DNA of 64,000 nucleotides, taken from NCBI GenBank assembly GCA_965116945.1, contig OZ220734.1, positions 1,302,001-1,366,000 on the forward strand. The letters run 5' to 3'. The notes under the pieces were generated by a model. The model was not told where the DNA came from, made no database searches, and saw only the letters and a program-made list of their open reading frames with translations. The DNA is from Plut-88900 sp965116945 (GTDB lineage Bacteria > Chloroflexota > Dehalococcoidia > Plut-88900). Of this stretch, positions 1 through 8,001 are shown piece by piece; the stretch's first letter is position 1; each line of letters begins with the position of its first letter. A program made the translations under genes and the position numbers.

Positions 1-689
1 AGGTAGTCCCCTATGTTCTCCTCTGTCACTCCACTCCCGACCAATACCGGCGTACCCTGGGGCACCACTTCCTTTACTGATTTCACGTCCGAGAGGTCGG
101 CTTCCTCCCCGGTAAAGGATCCGGTGACTATCACCGCATCGGCCATTCCCCGGTAGACCGCGGCTTTGGCCGCATCTTGAATGTTCTGTTCACCCAGGGG
201 CACGGCATGCTTGACCAGTACGTCGGCGAGCAGTTTTACGGGCGCTGCCAGCGCTGACCGTCTTCTCACAGTATCCTCGGCTCTTCCTTCGATGATGCCC
301 TGGTCGGTAACCATCACACCCGTGTGCACGTTAGCGCGTATGAACTCGCCTCCGGTGGCATAGGCCAGACCGAGGGCGGCGATGGGGTCGTTGCGCAAGA
401 CGTTTACCCCGAAGGGAACCTCGACGTTGTTGGCAACACTTTCGATGACAACTGCCATGGCGGCTACGGTCTCGGGTGGGACGGGCCCGCGCAGGAAGGG
501 AACGTCACCGAAGTTTTCGAAGATGACGGCGTCCACCCCACCCCCGGCGAGGGACTCGGTATCCCGTTGGGCAAAGTCCACCACCGAATCCAGGTCGCCT
601 TTCCAGCCGGGACTGCCCGGAAGCGGCAGCAGGTGGACAACTCCTACGATCTCTTTGGCGCCCTCGCGGCTCTTACTCAGTATTGGCAT
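1..689 (-). CDS. BtpA/SgcQ family TIM-barrel protein (3' end outside window)
   Basis: The leftward reading frame from ATG 689 stays open to the window edge for 229 codons. The N-terminal motifs VGVVHLLPLPGSP, IFENFGDVPF and GVNVLRND, followed by FIRANVHTG, are hallmarks of the BtpA family, named for a photosystem I biogenesis factor and also containing SgcQ-like proteins with a TIM-barrel fold. In non-photosynthetic bacteria the role is unknown, often assumed to be a sugar- or nucleoside-linked enzyme. The start is fixed by the Shine-Dalgarno-like GGAGG five bases upstream (on the minus strand). A TACTCT -10-like box lies just before it. The gene is divergent from the Rieske oxygenase. The family call is firm; the biochemical function is not known. 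Confidence 0.85.
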   Translation of the reverse strand, partial: MPILSKSREGAKEIVGVVHLLPLPGSPGWKGDLDSVVDFAQRDTESLAGGGVDAVIFENFGDVPFLRGPVPPETVAAMAVVIESVANNVEVPFGVNVLRNDPIAALGLAYATGGEFIRANVHTGVMVTDQGIIEGRAEDTVRRRSALAAPVKLLADVLVKHAVPLGEQNIQDAAKAAVYRGMADAVIVTGSFTGEEADLSDVKSVKEVVPQGTPVLVGSGVTEENIGDY

Positions 690-821
690 AGTTCCTCCGT
701 AGCTAGAGTATCCCGCCCTCCGCAAAAAGGGAACCATGGCCCGCGTTTTTGTTACCAGACTCCACGTCTGATAGAATCACCTGCATACACGGTTCAGACG
801 ATTAGTGAGGGGTGAGGCGCT

Positions 822-2108
822 ATGGTAGTCACGACCAAGAGGGAAACTGAGACCCTTACAACCCGGGGCATCGACGTCCAGGACGAAGATTACGGGGCTA
901 CACAGATCGGCCCCTTCGACTACGTGCCGAGGGTCGGGTTCCGGGAGTACTGGTACCCGTGCGTCTGGTCGAAAGAGGTGGGGCGGAAACCCAAGAACAT
1001 CAAGATGCTCGGGGAGGAGCTGGTCCTCTTCCGGGGCAAGAAGGGCAACGTCGTGGCACTGAACGAGTGGTGCCCCCACCGCGGGGCCCGGCTCTCCCGC
1101 GGCTTCTGCGAGTTTAAGGGCACTGTGACCTGCCCGTACCACGGCTACACCTTCGACGAGACGGGCACCTGTGTCGCCGGACTCATTGAAAGCACCGAAT
1201 CCCCTCTAGTCGGCAAGATGCGCACCAAGGTATACCCGACGGCCGAATGGAACGACATAGTCCTGGTCTGGATGGGAGAGACCGATCCCGTTCCCTTCGA
1301 AGAAGACCTGCCCTACGAGTTCTCCGACCCCACACTCACCGGTCGGAAGTACACCAGGGTCAAGATGTGGGAGACTAACTGGACCGAGCCCATGAACCAG
1401 GGAATCGACTACCACGAATTCTACTTGCATCGGGGCCTGAATTTCTGGCGGTTCGTGGACTGGCGATTCCCCTTCTGGCGGCCCAAGTCGGTATCTACGG
1501 GCGGCACGGAGATCGTTTCAGAGGGCGAGGACAACTTCTGGGTGAAGACTGCCGAGGCGAAGTTCGGGCATGCCGAGTACCCGGGCCTTGGGAAATGGCC
1601 CCGAAAGACCTGGTGGCGCAAACTACCTTCCCCCAAGACCCCCAACGCCGGGATGATTGCCACCGCAACCGGAGAAAAGGCCTGGGCCACCTACAACCAC
1701 AACCTCCAGCTGCCCACCAAGATCAGGGTCTGCATCGGCAGCCTTGTGCACCTGCGCTGGGGCGTGCCCGTCGACGAAGAGAACACGAGGGTCTGGACCT
1801 TCACCGTTTGCAAGACTCCCAAGACTGTATTCGGCAAGTTCTGGATGGATGTCTGGTACTACCTCTGGAACAAGCCCGCCCGGGTCGTAGCCATCAACGA
1901 AAAGGAAGACCTGGTCGTCTTCAAGAATGAGCACATCAACCTTGAGCGGTCGCAGAAACTCGGGCTGCTGGACAGGGGCCTGATCCTCTTCCGGCGGAAC
2001 CTGGCAAAGCGATCTCGAGACTTCCAGCGGCTCGGCGGGGCTCGGGGCTGCCTCAAGCAGGAACCCGACCCCGCAATGGTGAGGCAGTGGTCGCGTAACG
2101 GGCGTTAA
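822..2108 (+). CDS. Rieske [2Fe-2S] ring-hydroxylating oxygenase, alpha subunit
   Basis: 428 aa. The Rieske cluster ligands are C84-x-H86 and C104-x2-H107 (CPHRGA and CPYHGY). The mononuclear iron site shows N192-x3-D196-x-H198-x4-H203, the bridging Asp and two His of the catalytic domain. Such proteins activate O2 to hydroxylate or O-demethylate aromatic or alicyclic substrates in the cytoplasm, using electrons from a separate reductase. No reductase or ferredoxin gene is nearby, so a distant partner must serve. The start ATG follows GAGGGGTGAGG; a TAGAAT box lies about 45 nt upstream. The length is typical of phthalate/vanillate-type oxygenases. The substrate cannot be told from sequence. 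Confidence 0.9.
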   Translation: MVVTTKRETETLTTRGIDVQDEDYGATQIGPFDYVPRVGFREYWYPCVWSKEVGRKPKNIKMLGEELVLFRGKKGNVVALNEWCPHRGARLSRGFCEFKGTVTCPYHGYTFDETGTCVAGLIESTESPLVGKMRTKVYPTAEWNDIVLVWMGETDPVPFEEDLPYEFSDPTLTGRKYTRVKMWETNWTEPMNQGIDYHEFYLHRGLNFWRFVDWRFPFWRPKSVSTGGTEIVSEGEDNFWVKTAEAKFGHAEYPGLGKWPRKTWWRKLPSPKTPNAGMIATATGEKAWATYNHNLQLPTKIRVCIGSLVHLRWGVPVDEENTRVWTFTVCKTPKTVFGKFWMDVWYYLWNKPARVVAINEKEDLVVFKNEHINLERSQKLGLLDRGLILFRRNLAKRSRDFQRLGGARGCLKQEPDPAMVRQWSRNGR

Positions 2109-2131
2109 CGCCAACCACCCCACCGACGCCC

Positions 2132-2170
2132 AACCCCGGGAACCTCTTGAGCATTCCCGGGGTTCTTTTT
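2132..2170 (+). terminator. Rho-independent terminator after the Rieske gene
   Basis: An 11-bp inverted repeat (AACCCCGGGAA and TTCCCGGGGTT) with an 11-nt loop is followed directly by CTTTTT, 23 nt after the Rieske stop codon. Confidence 0.85.
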
Positions 2171-2228
2171 CTCCCTTAGCGCATAGGGCCGCGCCCCCGT
2201 TCAAAAGGGTGCTAGGATTGCGCCCACC

Positions 2229-3461
2229 ATGTCACGTGTTCTCGGGCAAGTATCCCGAATAGGAAGCAGCCCTGCTTACGGATGGGTGGTCATCCTTACG
2301 TGGATGATCGTTCACATGTGGGGGTTCCTGGTCATAGAGACCCTGGGGCTTTTCCTCCCCAGCATGAGGGAGGAGCTGGCGCTTACGCCCGTGCGTGAGG
2401 GGCTCCTCGGGGCGGCGCCCCAGATTAGTATCCTCGTTCTGTCCGTCCCGTTCGGCCTACACCTGTCTCGCTTCTCTCCCAGGCTCCTCACCCTCGCATC
2501 AATTGTCGGGGCCATAGCCGTCATTTTCTTCCAGGCATGGGCTCCGGTCTACGGCCTCGTCCTGCTGGCCCGTTTCCTGTATGGCCTGACCGTGGTCGCT
2601 CGGGAGCCGGCACAGACACTGCTTATCAGGATGTGGATATCACCCCGCCGGATACTCATCGCCAACGCCTCCGTCGAACTGTTATGGGGAGTGGGAGCTG
2701 CCTTTTTCATCGTGGTGCCCCTGGTCCTCGAGGCCCTGGACGGTGATTGGCGCAGGACCATGCAGGTCTTTGGATACGCGACCATCGGTTTGGCTTTCGT
2801 CTGGCTGCTGTTAGGGAGGGAGAGACCAATGCCTCCCGCCGAACAGGAAGCCGAGGCCAGGGGCCCCGTTTCGATACGAAGCGCCCTGCACTACCGCGAA
2901 CTCTGGCTTCTGGCCCTCGGTGTCCTGGGAATAGAACTTACCTTTTCCTCCTTCGGCACCTTCTGGCCCAGCCTAATGCTCGACAGGTATGACATCCCGA
3001 TCAAGACCACAGCCTTGCTCTGGGCCATTGCGGGGATGGTAGCGGGCCCCGCCGCCCTCGGAATCAGTCTGTTGGTAAACAGGACGGGCAAACGAAGGAC
3101 AGCACTGCGGTTGGGCGGGATATTCGTCTCTGCCACTACTATAGCCCTGCTCTATTCCGGGTCCTTTCCGGTTCTGGTCGTCCTTTCGCTGTTGAACGGC
3201 CTCAGTGTCACCTTCTTCCCTGTTGTGATGACCATTCCCTTTCAACTGAAGGGCATACGGACGCGGGAGATTGCTACTGCAGCAGGATTTCTGAATGCCG
3301 CAATGATGGTGGGGTCCGTGTCGGGGCCCGTGGTGGCAGGACTGATCCACGAGGCTTCGGGGGACCAGAGGCTCGCCCTCACCCTGACTGGGCTTGCAGG
3401 CGTCCTGCTGACCCTCGGCGCCCTGTTCCTTTCAGCTGAGTGGGACCGCAAACCCGACTAA
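2229..3461 (+). CDS. MFS transporter, copy 1 of a tandem pair
   Basis: 410 aa with about 12 hydrophobic segments, so an integral membrane secondary transporter of the major facilitator superfamily. The first helix region starts YGWVVILTWM, a pattern seen in monocarboxylate/oxalate-type MFS proteins, and a charged central loop (about residues 195-215) separates the two halves. It is closely similar along its whole length to the next gene, so the two arose by tandem duplication. The start at 2229 matches the paralogue's N-terminus; instead of a Shine-Dalgarno a TAGGAT box sits 10 nt before ATG, which may be a -10 element giving a very short leader. Substrate unknown. Confidence 0.85.
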   Translation: MSRVLGQVSRIGSSPAYGWVVILTWMIVHMWGFLVIETLGLFLPSMREELALTPVREGLLGAAPQISILVLSVPFGLHLSRFSPRLLTLASIVGAIAVIFFQAWAPVYGLVLLARFLYGLTVVAREPAQTLLIRMWISPRRILIANASVELLWGVGAAFFIVVPLVLEALDGDWRRTMQVFGYATIGLAFVWLLLGRERPMPPAEQEAEARGPVSIRSALHYRELWLLALGVLGIELTFSSFGTFWPSLMLDRYDIPIKTTALLWAIAGMVAGPAALGISLLVNRTGKRRTALRLGGIFVSATTIALLYSGSFPVLVVLSLLNGLSVTFFPVVMTIPFQLKGIRTREIATAAGFLNAAMMVGSVSGPVVAGLIHEASGDQRLALTLTGLAGVLLTLGALFLSAEWDRKPD

Positions 3462-3520
3462 TCCAGCCACGCCTTTCGGGCATCGCTTACTCCCATTTTG
3501 GTGATAGGATTGCCCGCATC

Positions 3521-4756
3521 ATGGCGCAGGCAGACCAACAAGCACCCAACACGGGCAGCAGCCCCATCTACGGCTGGGTAGTCATTCTCACCTGGATGGC
3601 CATCCATATGTGGGGATACCTGGTCATGGAGACCCTGGGGCTCTTCCTGCCCAGCATGCGCGAGGAACTTAACCTCACCCCCATACTTGAAGGGCTTCTC
3701 GGGGCTGCGCCGCAATTCAGCATCCTGTTGCTGTCCATACCCTTCGGCCTGTGGCTCTCCCGCTTCTCTCCCAAGTGGGTCACCCTGGCCTCAATTGTCC
3801 TCGCCATACTGGTCATCTTCATGCAGGCCTGGGCCCCGGTCTACGCTTTCCTGCTCCTGGCCAGGGCGCTGTACGGCCTATCCATATCCATCAGGGAGCC
3901 CGCCCGCACCCTTCTTCTCAGGATGTGGATCAAGCCCCGGCAGATCCTTATCGCCAACGCCTCCATCGAGCTTCTCTGGGGCATCGGGGCGGCATTTTTC
4001 ATGCTGGTGCCGGTAATCTTGAAGGCCCTGGACGGCGACTGGCGAAGGACCATGCAGGTGCTTGGCCTTGTCACTATAGCAATAGCTGTGGTCTGGGTGC
4101 TGGTCGGGAGGGAGCGCCCATTACCCGACACAGAGACCGAAAGCGAAATCAAGGAGCCGGTATCCATCAAGAGCACCCTGCGCTACAAGGAGCTGTGGCT
4201 CCTGGCCTTCGGCCTCGTGGGTGTAGAGATGACATTCGCTTCCTACCTCACCTTCTGGCCGAGCCACATGCAAGACACATACGGCATCAGTATCCAGACC
4301 TCCGCTCTCATCTGGGCCATCGGCGGGATGGTCGCCGGGCCCTCGGGCCTGGGGATCAACCTGTTGATCAACAAAACTGGCAGACGCAGGACGGCTCTGC
4401 GCATGGGCGGAATCTTGATTTCCCTGACCACCGTGGCCCTGCTCTATTCCGGCTCTTTCCCCCTGCTGGTAGTCATATCCCTGTTCCACGGCCTCAGCTT
4501 CACGTTTTTTCCCGTGATCTTCACTATCCCGTTCCAGCTGAAGGGTATCCGCACCCGAGAAATCGCCGTTGCCATGGGCTTCCTGAGGTCGGCCTTGATG
4601 GTCGGCGCAATGGCCGGCCCTGTAGTAGCAGGCGTCCTCCACGAAATCACCGATGACCGGCGCCTCGCCCTAACCATAGTTGGCATGGCCGGGTTGACCC
4701 TCAGCATCGGGGCATTCTTCCTCTCCTCCGAGTGGAACCAGCGTCCCCAGGACTAG
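3521..4756 (+). CDS. MFS transporter, copy 2 of a tandem pair
   Basis: 411 aa from ATG 3521. An upstream TTG/ATG in the same frame would add 27 residues, but alignment with copy 1 (both begin a few residues before GSSPxYGWVVILTWM) and the identical TAGGATTG placed 10 nt before ATG in both genes favour 3521. Twelve-helix MFS architecture as in copy 1; the signature loops (GRERP after helix 6, GSFPxLVVxSLxxGLS near helix 10) are shared. The duplication included the promoter region, so the copies may be expressed independently. Substrate specificity may have diverged; nothing visible defines it. Confidence 0.85.
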   Translation: MAQADQQAPNTGSSPIYGWVVILTWMAIHMWGYLVMETLGLFLPSMREELNLTPILEGLLGAAPQFSILLLSIPFGLWLSRFSPKWVTLASIVLAILVIFMQAWAPVYAFLLLARALYGLSISIREPARTLLLRMWIKPRQILIANASIELLWGIGAAFFMLVPVILKALDGDWRRTMQVLGLVTIAIAVVWVLVGRERPLPDTETESEIKEPVSIKSTLRYKELWLLAFGLVGVEMTFASYLTFWPSHMQDTYGISIQTSALIWAIGGMVAGPSGLGINLLINKTGRRRTALRMGGILISLTTVALLYSGSFPLLVVISLFHGLSFTFFPVIFTIPFQLKGIRTREIAVAMGFLRSALMVGAMAGPVVAGVLHEITDDRRLALTIVGMAGLTLSIGAFFLSSEWNQRPQD

Positions 4757-4820
4757 ACGCTGCGTCCGGACTCCCGACCACTTGGGAATCACAAGGGAGG
4801 CGCAGTGTACAGGCAGGAGC

Positions 4821-5246
4821 TCAGGATCGGGAGATGTCGGGCTTGCCCTTGGGGTTCTCCCAGAGCTCAATCAGGACGCCCTGGGCCTGCTTGGGGTGAA
4901 TCCACCCGACCCGAAAGCCATAGTCGTTGGAGCCTATGGGCTTGACGAGGTCGTAACCGAGAGGCTTAAGCATTTCGAGGTCGGCGTCCAGGTTGTCGGA
5001 CTCCAGGCAGATGTGGTGCAGTCCATCGCCGTTTTTTTCCAGGTAGCGTCCCACGCCACTGTCATGATTTATGACCTGGTTGACCTCGATCATGCTGTCG
5101 CCGATGGGAATGTTGAGAATGCGAACGTCCTCTTCTACGAGGTCAAACTCTCGACCGGGCTTAAGGCCGTAGTGGTCGCAGTAGAGGCGCTTGGTCTCAT
5201 TCAGGTCCTTGACCAGCAGGCCGACGTGGTGGAGGCGGATGAACAT
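4821..5246 (-). CDS. VOC-superfamily protein, methylmalonyl-CoA epimerase-like
   Basis: 141 aa, the usual size of a one-chain vicinal-oxygen-chelate enzyme with two beta-alpha-beta-beta-beta modules. Expected metal ligands are visible: His in LHHVGLLV, Glu in SMIEV, His in GLHHICLE and Glu in GVLIELWE. The string WIHPKQAQGVLIEL resembles the C-terminus of methylmalonyl-CoA epimerase, which interconverts the R and S epimers between propionyl-CoA carboxylase and the mutase. No mutase or carboxylase gene is adjacent, so the epimerase role is inference; a general glyoxalase/dioxygenase relative remains possible. It lies 28 bp downstream of the RidA gene in the same direction, suggesting a two-gene transcript. 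Confidence 0.7.
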   Translation of the reverse strand: MFIRLHHVGLLVKDLNETKRLYCDHYGLKPGREFDLVEEDVRILNIPIGDSMIEVNQVINHDSGVGRYLEKNGDGLHHICLESDNLDADLEMLKPLGYDLVKPIGSNDYGFRVGWIHPKQAQGVLIELWENPKGKPDISRS

Positions 5247-5274
5247 TAGGTGTTTCTCCTGGGGTTTGGTGTGA

Positions 5275-5676
5275 TTAGTCGGGGATAACGGCGATCAGCT
5301 CGATTTCAAGTCGGGCGCTGGGGGGAATGAGCCCTGCCAGGATTCCCGTGCTGGCCATGGGCGATGACAGGTATTTCTCCATCACCTTGTATACGGCCGG
5401 GAAATCACCGTTGTGGGTGAGGTAAACGTTGCGCTTCAAGACGTTGTCGAAGTTGGTGCCTGCTTCTTCAAGGATGGCCTTCAGGTTTTCCATAACCTGC
5501 GTCGCCTGCTGTTCAATGCCGCCCATTTCAGGGGTGTTGTGGGGGTTCCCGCCGACATCTGGAGGGTTGGCGACCTGGCCGGTGATGAACAGGAAATTGC
5601 CGGCCTTGGTGGCGTGACAGGTGGTGCTCGAAAAAGCCTTGCCTATCTTCGGTGAATTGACTACTTCTTTCTTCAT
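5275..5676 (-). CDS. RidA/YjgF/Rid family protein
   Basis: 133 aa. The Rid fold is recognised from the FLFITGQVANPP segment, the central QQATQVMENLKAILEEAG helix and the C-terminal PPSARLEIELIAVI strand with the conserved Arg that binds the substrate carboxylate in deaminating members. RidA hydrolyses reactive enamines/imines from PLP enzymes; other Rid subfamilies have different or unknown roles, and this one looks more divergent (PPSARLEIE rather than PxGxxVEIE). The start ATG follows GAGGAGGAAA on the minus strand, with TATAAT about 35 nt further up. Probably cotranscribed with the downstream VOC gene. Confidence 0.8.
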   Translation of the reverse strand: MKKEVVNSPKIGKAFSSTTCHATKAGNFLFITGQVANPPDVGGNPHNTPEMGGIEQQATQVMENLKAILEEAGTNFDNVLKRNVYLTHNGDFPAVYKVMEKYLSSPMASTGILAGLIPPSARLEIELIAVIPD

Positions 5677-5709
5677 GTCGGGTTTCCTCCTCGGGGGTGG
5701 GGTGGGGAC

Positions 5710-5715
5710 ATTATA
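5710..5715 (-). promoter_or_regulatory. -10 box (TATAAT) for the RidA-VOC transcript
   Basis: On the minus strand GCTATAATG stands about 35 nt before the RidA start codon, with a separate Shine-Dalgarno between them. Seen directly; activity inferred. Confidence 0.5.
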
Positions 5716-5832
5716 GCGCGGGCTATTCTAGCAGTAGTGGACTGAAGAACACTTAGAGATTGCTCCGGGAACGCAAGAGCCAGAAGTAAGGATATCTAGC
5801 AACGCGAAGTTGCCAGTGAAGAGCTGTGGTTC

Positions 5833-5976
5833 CTATGTTTCGTCGAGGGGTTCCATTAGCACTTCAAGATCGGTACATTCGACGAGCCCGATGCCAGTTA
5901 GTGCGTCGCTCATGGCCTCTATTGTTTCCGAGTTAGGGATTAGATTGTCACAGAGTGGGCAGTTCTCTGGATTCAT
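5833..5976 (-). CDS. 47-aa CPLC protein with RelB-like tail
   Basis: The small frame begins MNPENCPLCDNLIPN and ends SETIEAMSDALTG...LEVLMEPLDET. The CxxC near the N-terminus could hold half of a metal site. The second half resembles the C-terminal part of RelB/DinJ antitoxins (NAETxxAIxEA ... VEELMxxL), so this may be a shortened antitoxin relative; no toxin gene adjoins it. The start at 5976 is chosen because TATAAT lies exactly 6 nt before ATG, as expected for a leaderless transcript; a longer frame to 6393 overlaps the lyase gene antisense and lacks support. Function unknown. Confidence 0.45.
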   Translation of the reverse strand: MNPENCPLCDNLIPNSETIEAMSDALTGIGLVECTDLEVLMEPLDET

Positions 5977-5982
5977 GGGGCA

Positions 5983-5988
5983 ATTATA
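5983..5988 (-). promoter_or_regulatory. -10 box for leaderless start of the 47-aa protein
   Basis: GCTATAAT followed by TGCCCC and then ATG on the minus strand. The 6-nt spacing puts the expected +1 on or next to the start codon. Confidence 0.5.
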
Positions 5989-6084
5989 GCGATTGGGGAG
6001 TTGCTCCGTGTTGCCATCCCCCTGTGCCCGCATTAGGCTAGGCGGACGTGACAAAAATCTCCCTTCGGTTGAAAGGAACACAAC

Positions 6085-7425
6085 ATGGGATCGACACCCC
6101 TGGACTCGGCTTTTTTCAAAGACCTGTTCGGCACCGACGAGATGCGCGCCATTTTCGAGGAGCGGAACCAGCTCCAGTGCTGGCTGGACGTGGAGGCGGC
6201 CCTCGCCCGGGTCGAGGGGCGGCTGGGGGTGGTCCCACAGAAAGCGGCGGACGCCATCGTCGCCCATTGCAATGCCAGTGAAATGAGCCTCGAGGCCATC
6301 AAGCGGGACATGGACGTGACCCGACACCCCATTGTCCCCGTTATCAAGGAACTTGAACGGCACTGCCCCGGCGACTCCGGTGAGTACATCCACTGGGGGG
6401 CGACAACCCAGGACATCATGGACTCGGGGCTGGTCTTGCAGTTGAAGCAGGCCTACCCGATTTTGATGAGAGACCTGGAACGGGTGGTAAGTGCGTTACT
6501 GGACTTGGCCAGGACGCACAGGGACACCCTGGTGGCGGGTCGGACGCACGGTCAGCAGGCACTGCCAATTACCTTCGGGTACAAGGTAGCAGTGTGGGCC
6601 GACGAGATGAAGCGCCACGTTGAACGGATGAAAGAGTGTGAGCCGAGACTCTTGGTGGGCCAGTTCAGCGGCGGGGCGGGAACGTTGTCTTCGTTGGGAG
6701 ACAGGGCGTCTGAGGTGCGGGATGCGCTGATGGAGGAGATGGGGCTCGGCAACCCGGTCATCACCTGGCACTCGGCCAGGGACAACCTTGTAGAGTTCAT
6801 CGTCCTGCTTTCGATGATGGCGGGCAGCCTGGCCAAGATGACCCATGAAATCGTGCTGATGCAGCGGACCGAGATGGGGGAGCTTGAGGAGAAGTTCGGG
6901 GTGGGGCAGGTGGGAAGCAGCACGATGCCCCAGAAGCGAAACCCGACCTGGTCCGAGCAGGTAATCGCCGTGGCCCGGACAATACGCGCCCTTGCCGGCG
7001 CGGCCCTCGAAGGGTTGGAACACGAGGACGAGCGGGACTCGGCGGTGTGGCACACCGAGTGGCACTTCGTATCGGAGGGGTGCATCCTGGCTGCAGGAGT
7101 CTTGAACCTGTCCATCGGAATCTTCGAGAATCTGCAGGTGAAGCCCGACGCCATGCGGCGGAATCTGGACCACAGCCGGGGACTGATAATGTCGGAGGCG
7201 GTGATGATCGGGCTGGCGGAGACCCTGGGCCGGTTCACCGCCCACGATGTCGTCTACGAAGCCGCGCAGAAGGCCTTCGAGGAGGGCCGGTGGCTGAAGG
7301 ACCTGCTGTTGGAGGACGAGAGGGTGACCGACGTACTCTCGGAGGCGGAGATTGACGGGTTGCTGGACCCGGACTCGTACCTCGGGATGGCCAAGGAGTT
7401 TGTGGACCGGGTGGTGGGGGAGTAG
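6085..7425 (+). CDS. Adenylosuccinate lyase / 3-carboxymuconate cycloisomerase family lyase
   Basis: 446 aa. The superfamily signature GSSTMPQKRNP, with the flexible catalytic loop Ser, is present at about residues 271-281, together with IHWGATTQDIMDSG and GRTHGQQALPITFG, the other two conserved active-site blocks. Enzymes of this fold are homotetramers performing beta-elimination or cycloisomerisation on fumarate-type products. The ending LDPDSYLGMAKEFVDRVV resembles 3-carboxy-cis,cis-muconate cycloisomerase more than PurB, and no purine genes surround it, so a role in aromatic breakdown or a related elimination is plausible. Start ATG follows GAAAGGA. Family certain, substrate not. Confidence 0.85.
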   Translation: MGSTPLDSAFFKDLFGTDEMRAIFEERNQLQCWLDVEAALARVEGRLGVVPQKAADAIVAHCNASEMSLEAIKRDMDVTRHPIVPVIKELERHCPGDSGEYIHWGATTQDIMDSGLVLQLKQAYPILMRDLERVVSALLDLARTHRDTLVAGRTHGQQALPITFGYKVAVWADEMKRHVERMKECEPRLLVGQFSGGAGTLSSLGDRASEVRDALMEEMGLGNPVITWHSARDNLVEFIVLLSMMAGSLAKMTHEIVLMQRTEMGELEEKFGVGQVGSSTMPQKRNPTWSEQVIAVARTIRALAGAALEGLEHEDERDSAVWHTEWHFVSEGCILAAGVLNLSIGIFENLQVKPDAMRRNLDHSRGLIMSEAVMIGLAETLGRFTAHDVVYEAAQKAFEEGRWLKDLLLEDERVTDVLSEAEIDGLLDPDSYLGMAKEFVDRVVGE

Positions 7426-7450
7426 GAACTAGGCTAGAAGTCTAGGCACG

Positions 7451-7693
7451 TCACAGATCCAGCCGTTCAAGCAATTCTTGCATGGTCAATTCGTGATGAC
7501 TTGCAATCCTCTTCAAAATACCTGAAAGGGTTTTGGTCTTTATTGGACTATGTTGGGGTATGACTTCATGATGCTCTCCATTAACTCGGGTTGTTACGCG
7601 CACATGAGAACCCCGCTGTCTGGTGGCCTGATAGCCGAAGCGCCTCAGCGCCCTCTCTAACGAGGAGCCGCTTAGGTTACGCGGCAGTTTCAC
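7451..7693 (-). CDS. hicA: HicA-type mRNA interferase toxin
   Basis: 80 aa. HicA/YcfA proteins are double-stranded-RNA-binding-fold ribonucleases that cleave mRNA. The catalytic His stands in QRGSHVRV, and the fold's first helix and strand, SSLERALRRFGYQATRQ, are typical, as is the VIPQHSPIKTKTLSGILKRI segment. It overlaps the upstream antitoxin by four bases (ATGA), so the pair is translationally coupled. Order here is antitoxin first, then toxin. Usual length for the family; no sign of decay. Confidence 0.9.
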   Translation of the reverse strand: MKLPRNLSGSSLERALRRFGYQATRQRGSHVRVTTRVNGEHHEVIPQHSPIKTKTLSGILKRIASHHELTMQELLERLDL

Positions 7694-7917
7694 AAGGCGA
7701 GAATTTCATCCCGGACGAATCGAAGGCACACTGCGTCGGGACGCTTCATCGTTTCGTCGAAGTAGCAGTCCACAGCTTCCCTGATGTTGCAGCGAAGCTC
7801 ATCAAGGGTGTCACCTTGGGTATGAATGCCAAACTCTAAGGCACTGGCAGAATACCCGCCGTCGATTTCGTCCTCACTGACTTCGAATGTTATTCGTGAA
7901 ATGTCGGTGGAAGTCAT
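7690..7917 (-). CDS. hicB: HicB-like antitoxin
   Basis: 75 aa. The partial RNase-H-like HicB fold is seen in DEIDGGYSASALEFGIHTQGDTLDELRCNIREAVDCYF, the usual YxA...G..T.GdTleEA-type pattern. It lacks a C-terminal DNA-binding domain (no ribbon-helix-helix or HTH), so it is the short, non-DNA-binding type; autoregulation, if any, must come through another factor. It precedes and overlaps hicA by 4 nt. A TATACT -10 box lies about 45 nt upstream on the minus strand. Confidence 0.85.
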   Translation of the reverse strand: MTSTDISRITFEVSEDEIDGGYSASALEFGIHTQGDTLDELRCNIREAVDCYFDETMKRPDAVCLRFVRDEILAL

Positions 7918-7960
7918 AGTTCGTCAATTGGACAGTGACTACTGGGCTATCTATGTCGGC

Positions 7961-7966
7961 AGTATA
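7961..7966 (-). promoter_or_regulatory. -10 box (TATACT) of hicBA
   Basis: TATACT on the minus strand 43 nt before the hicB start codon. No clear -35 was found. Assignment by position only. Confidence 0.35.
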
Positions 7967-8001
7967 ACATCCTGATCAGCGAAGAGAGGGATTTTAGGAG
8001 G

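Noticed and set aside
3751..4656. 301-codon frame overlapping the second MFS gene
   Set aside because: Arg/His/Pro-rich out-of-frame shadow of an intact transporter gene.
5977..6393. N-terminal extension of the 47-aa protein (frame 5833-6393)
   Set aside because: Extension is antisense to the lyase gene; the -10 box at 5983 favours the short form.
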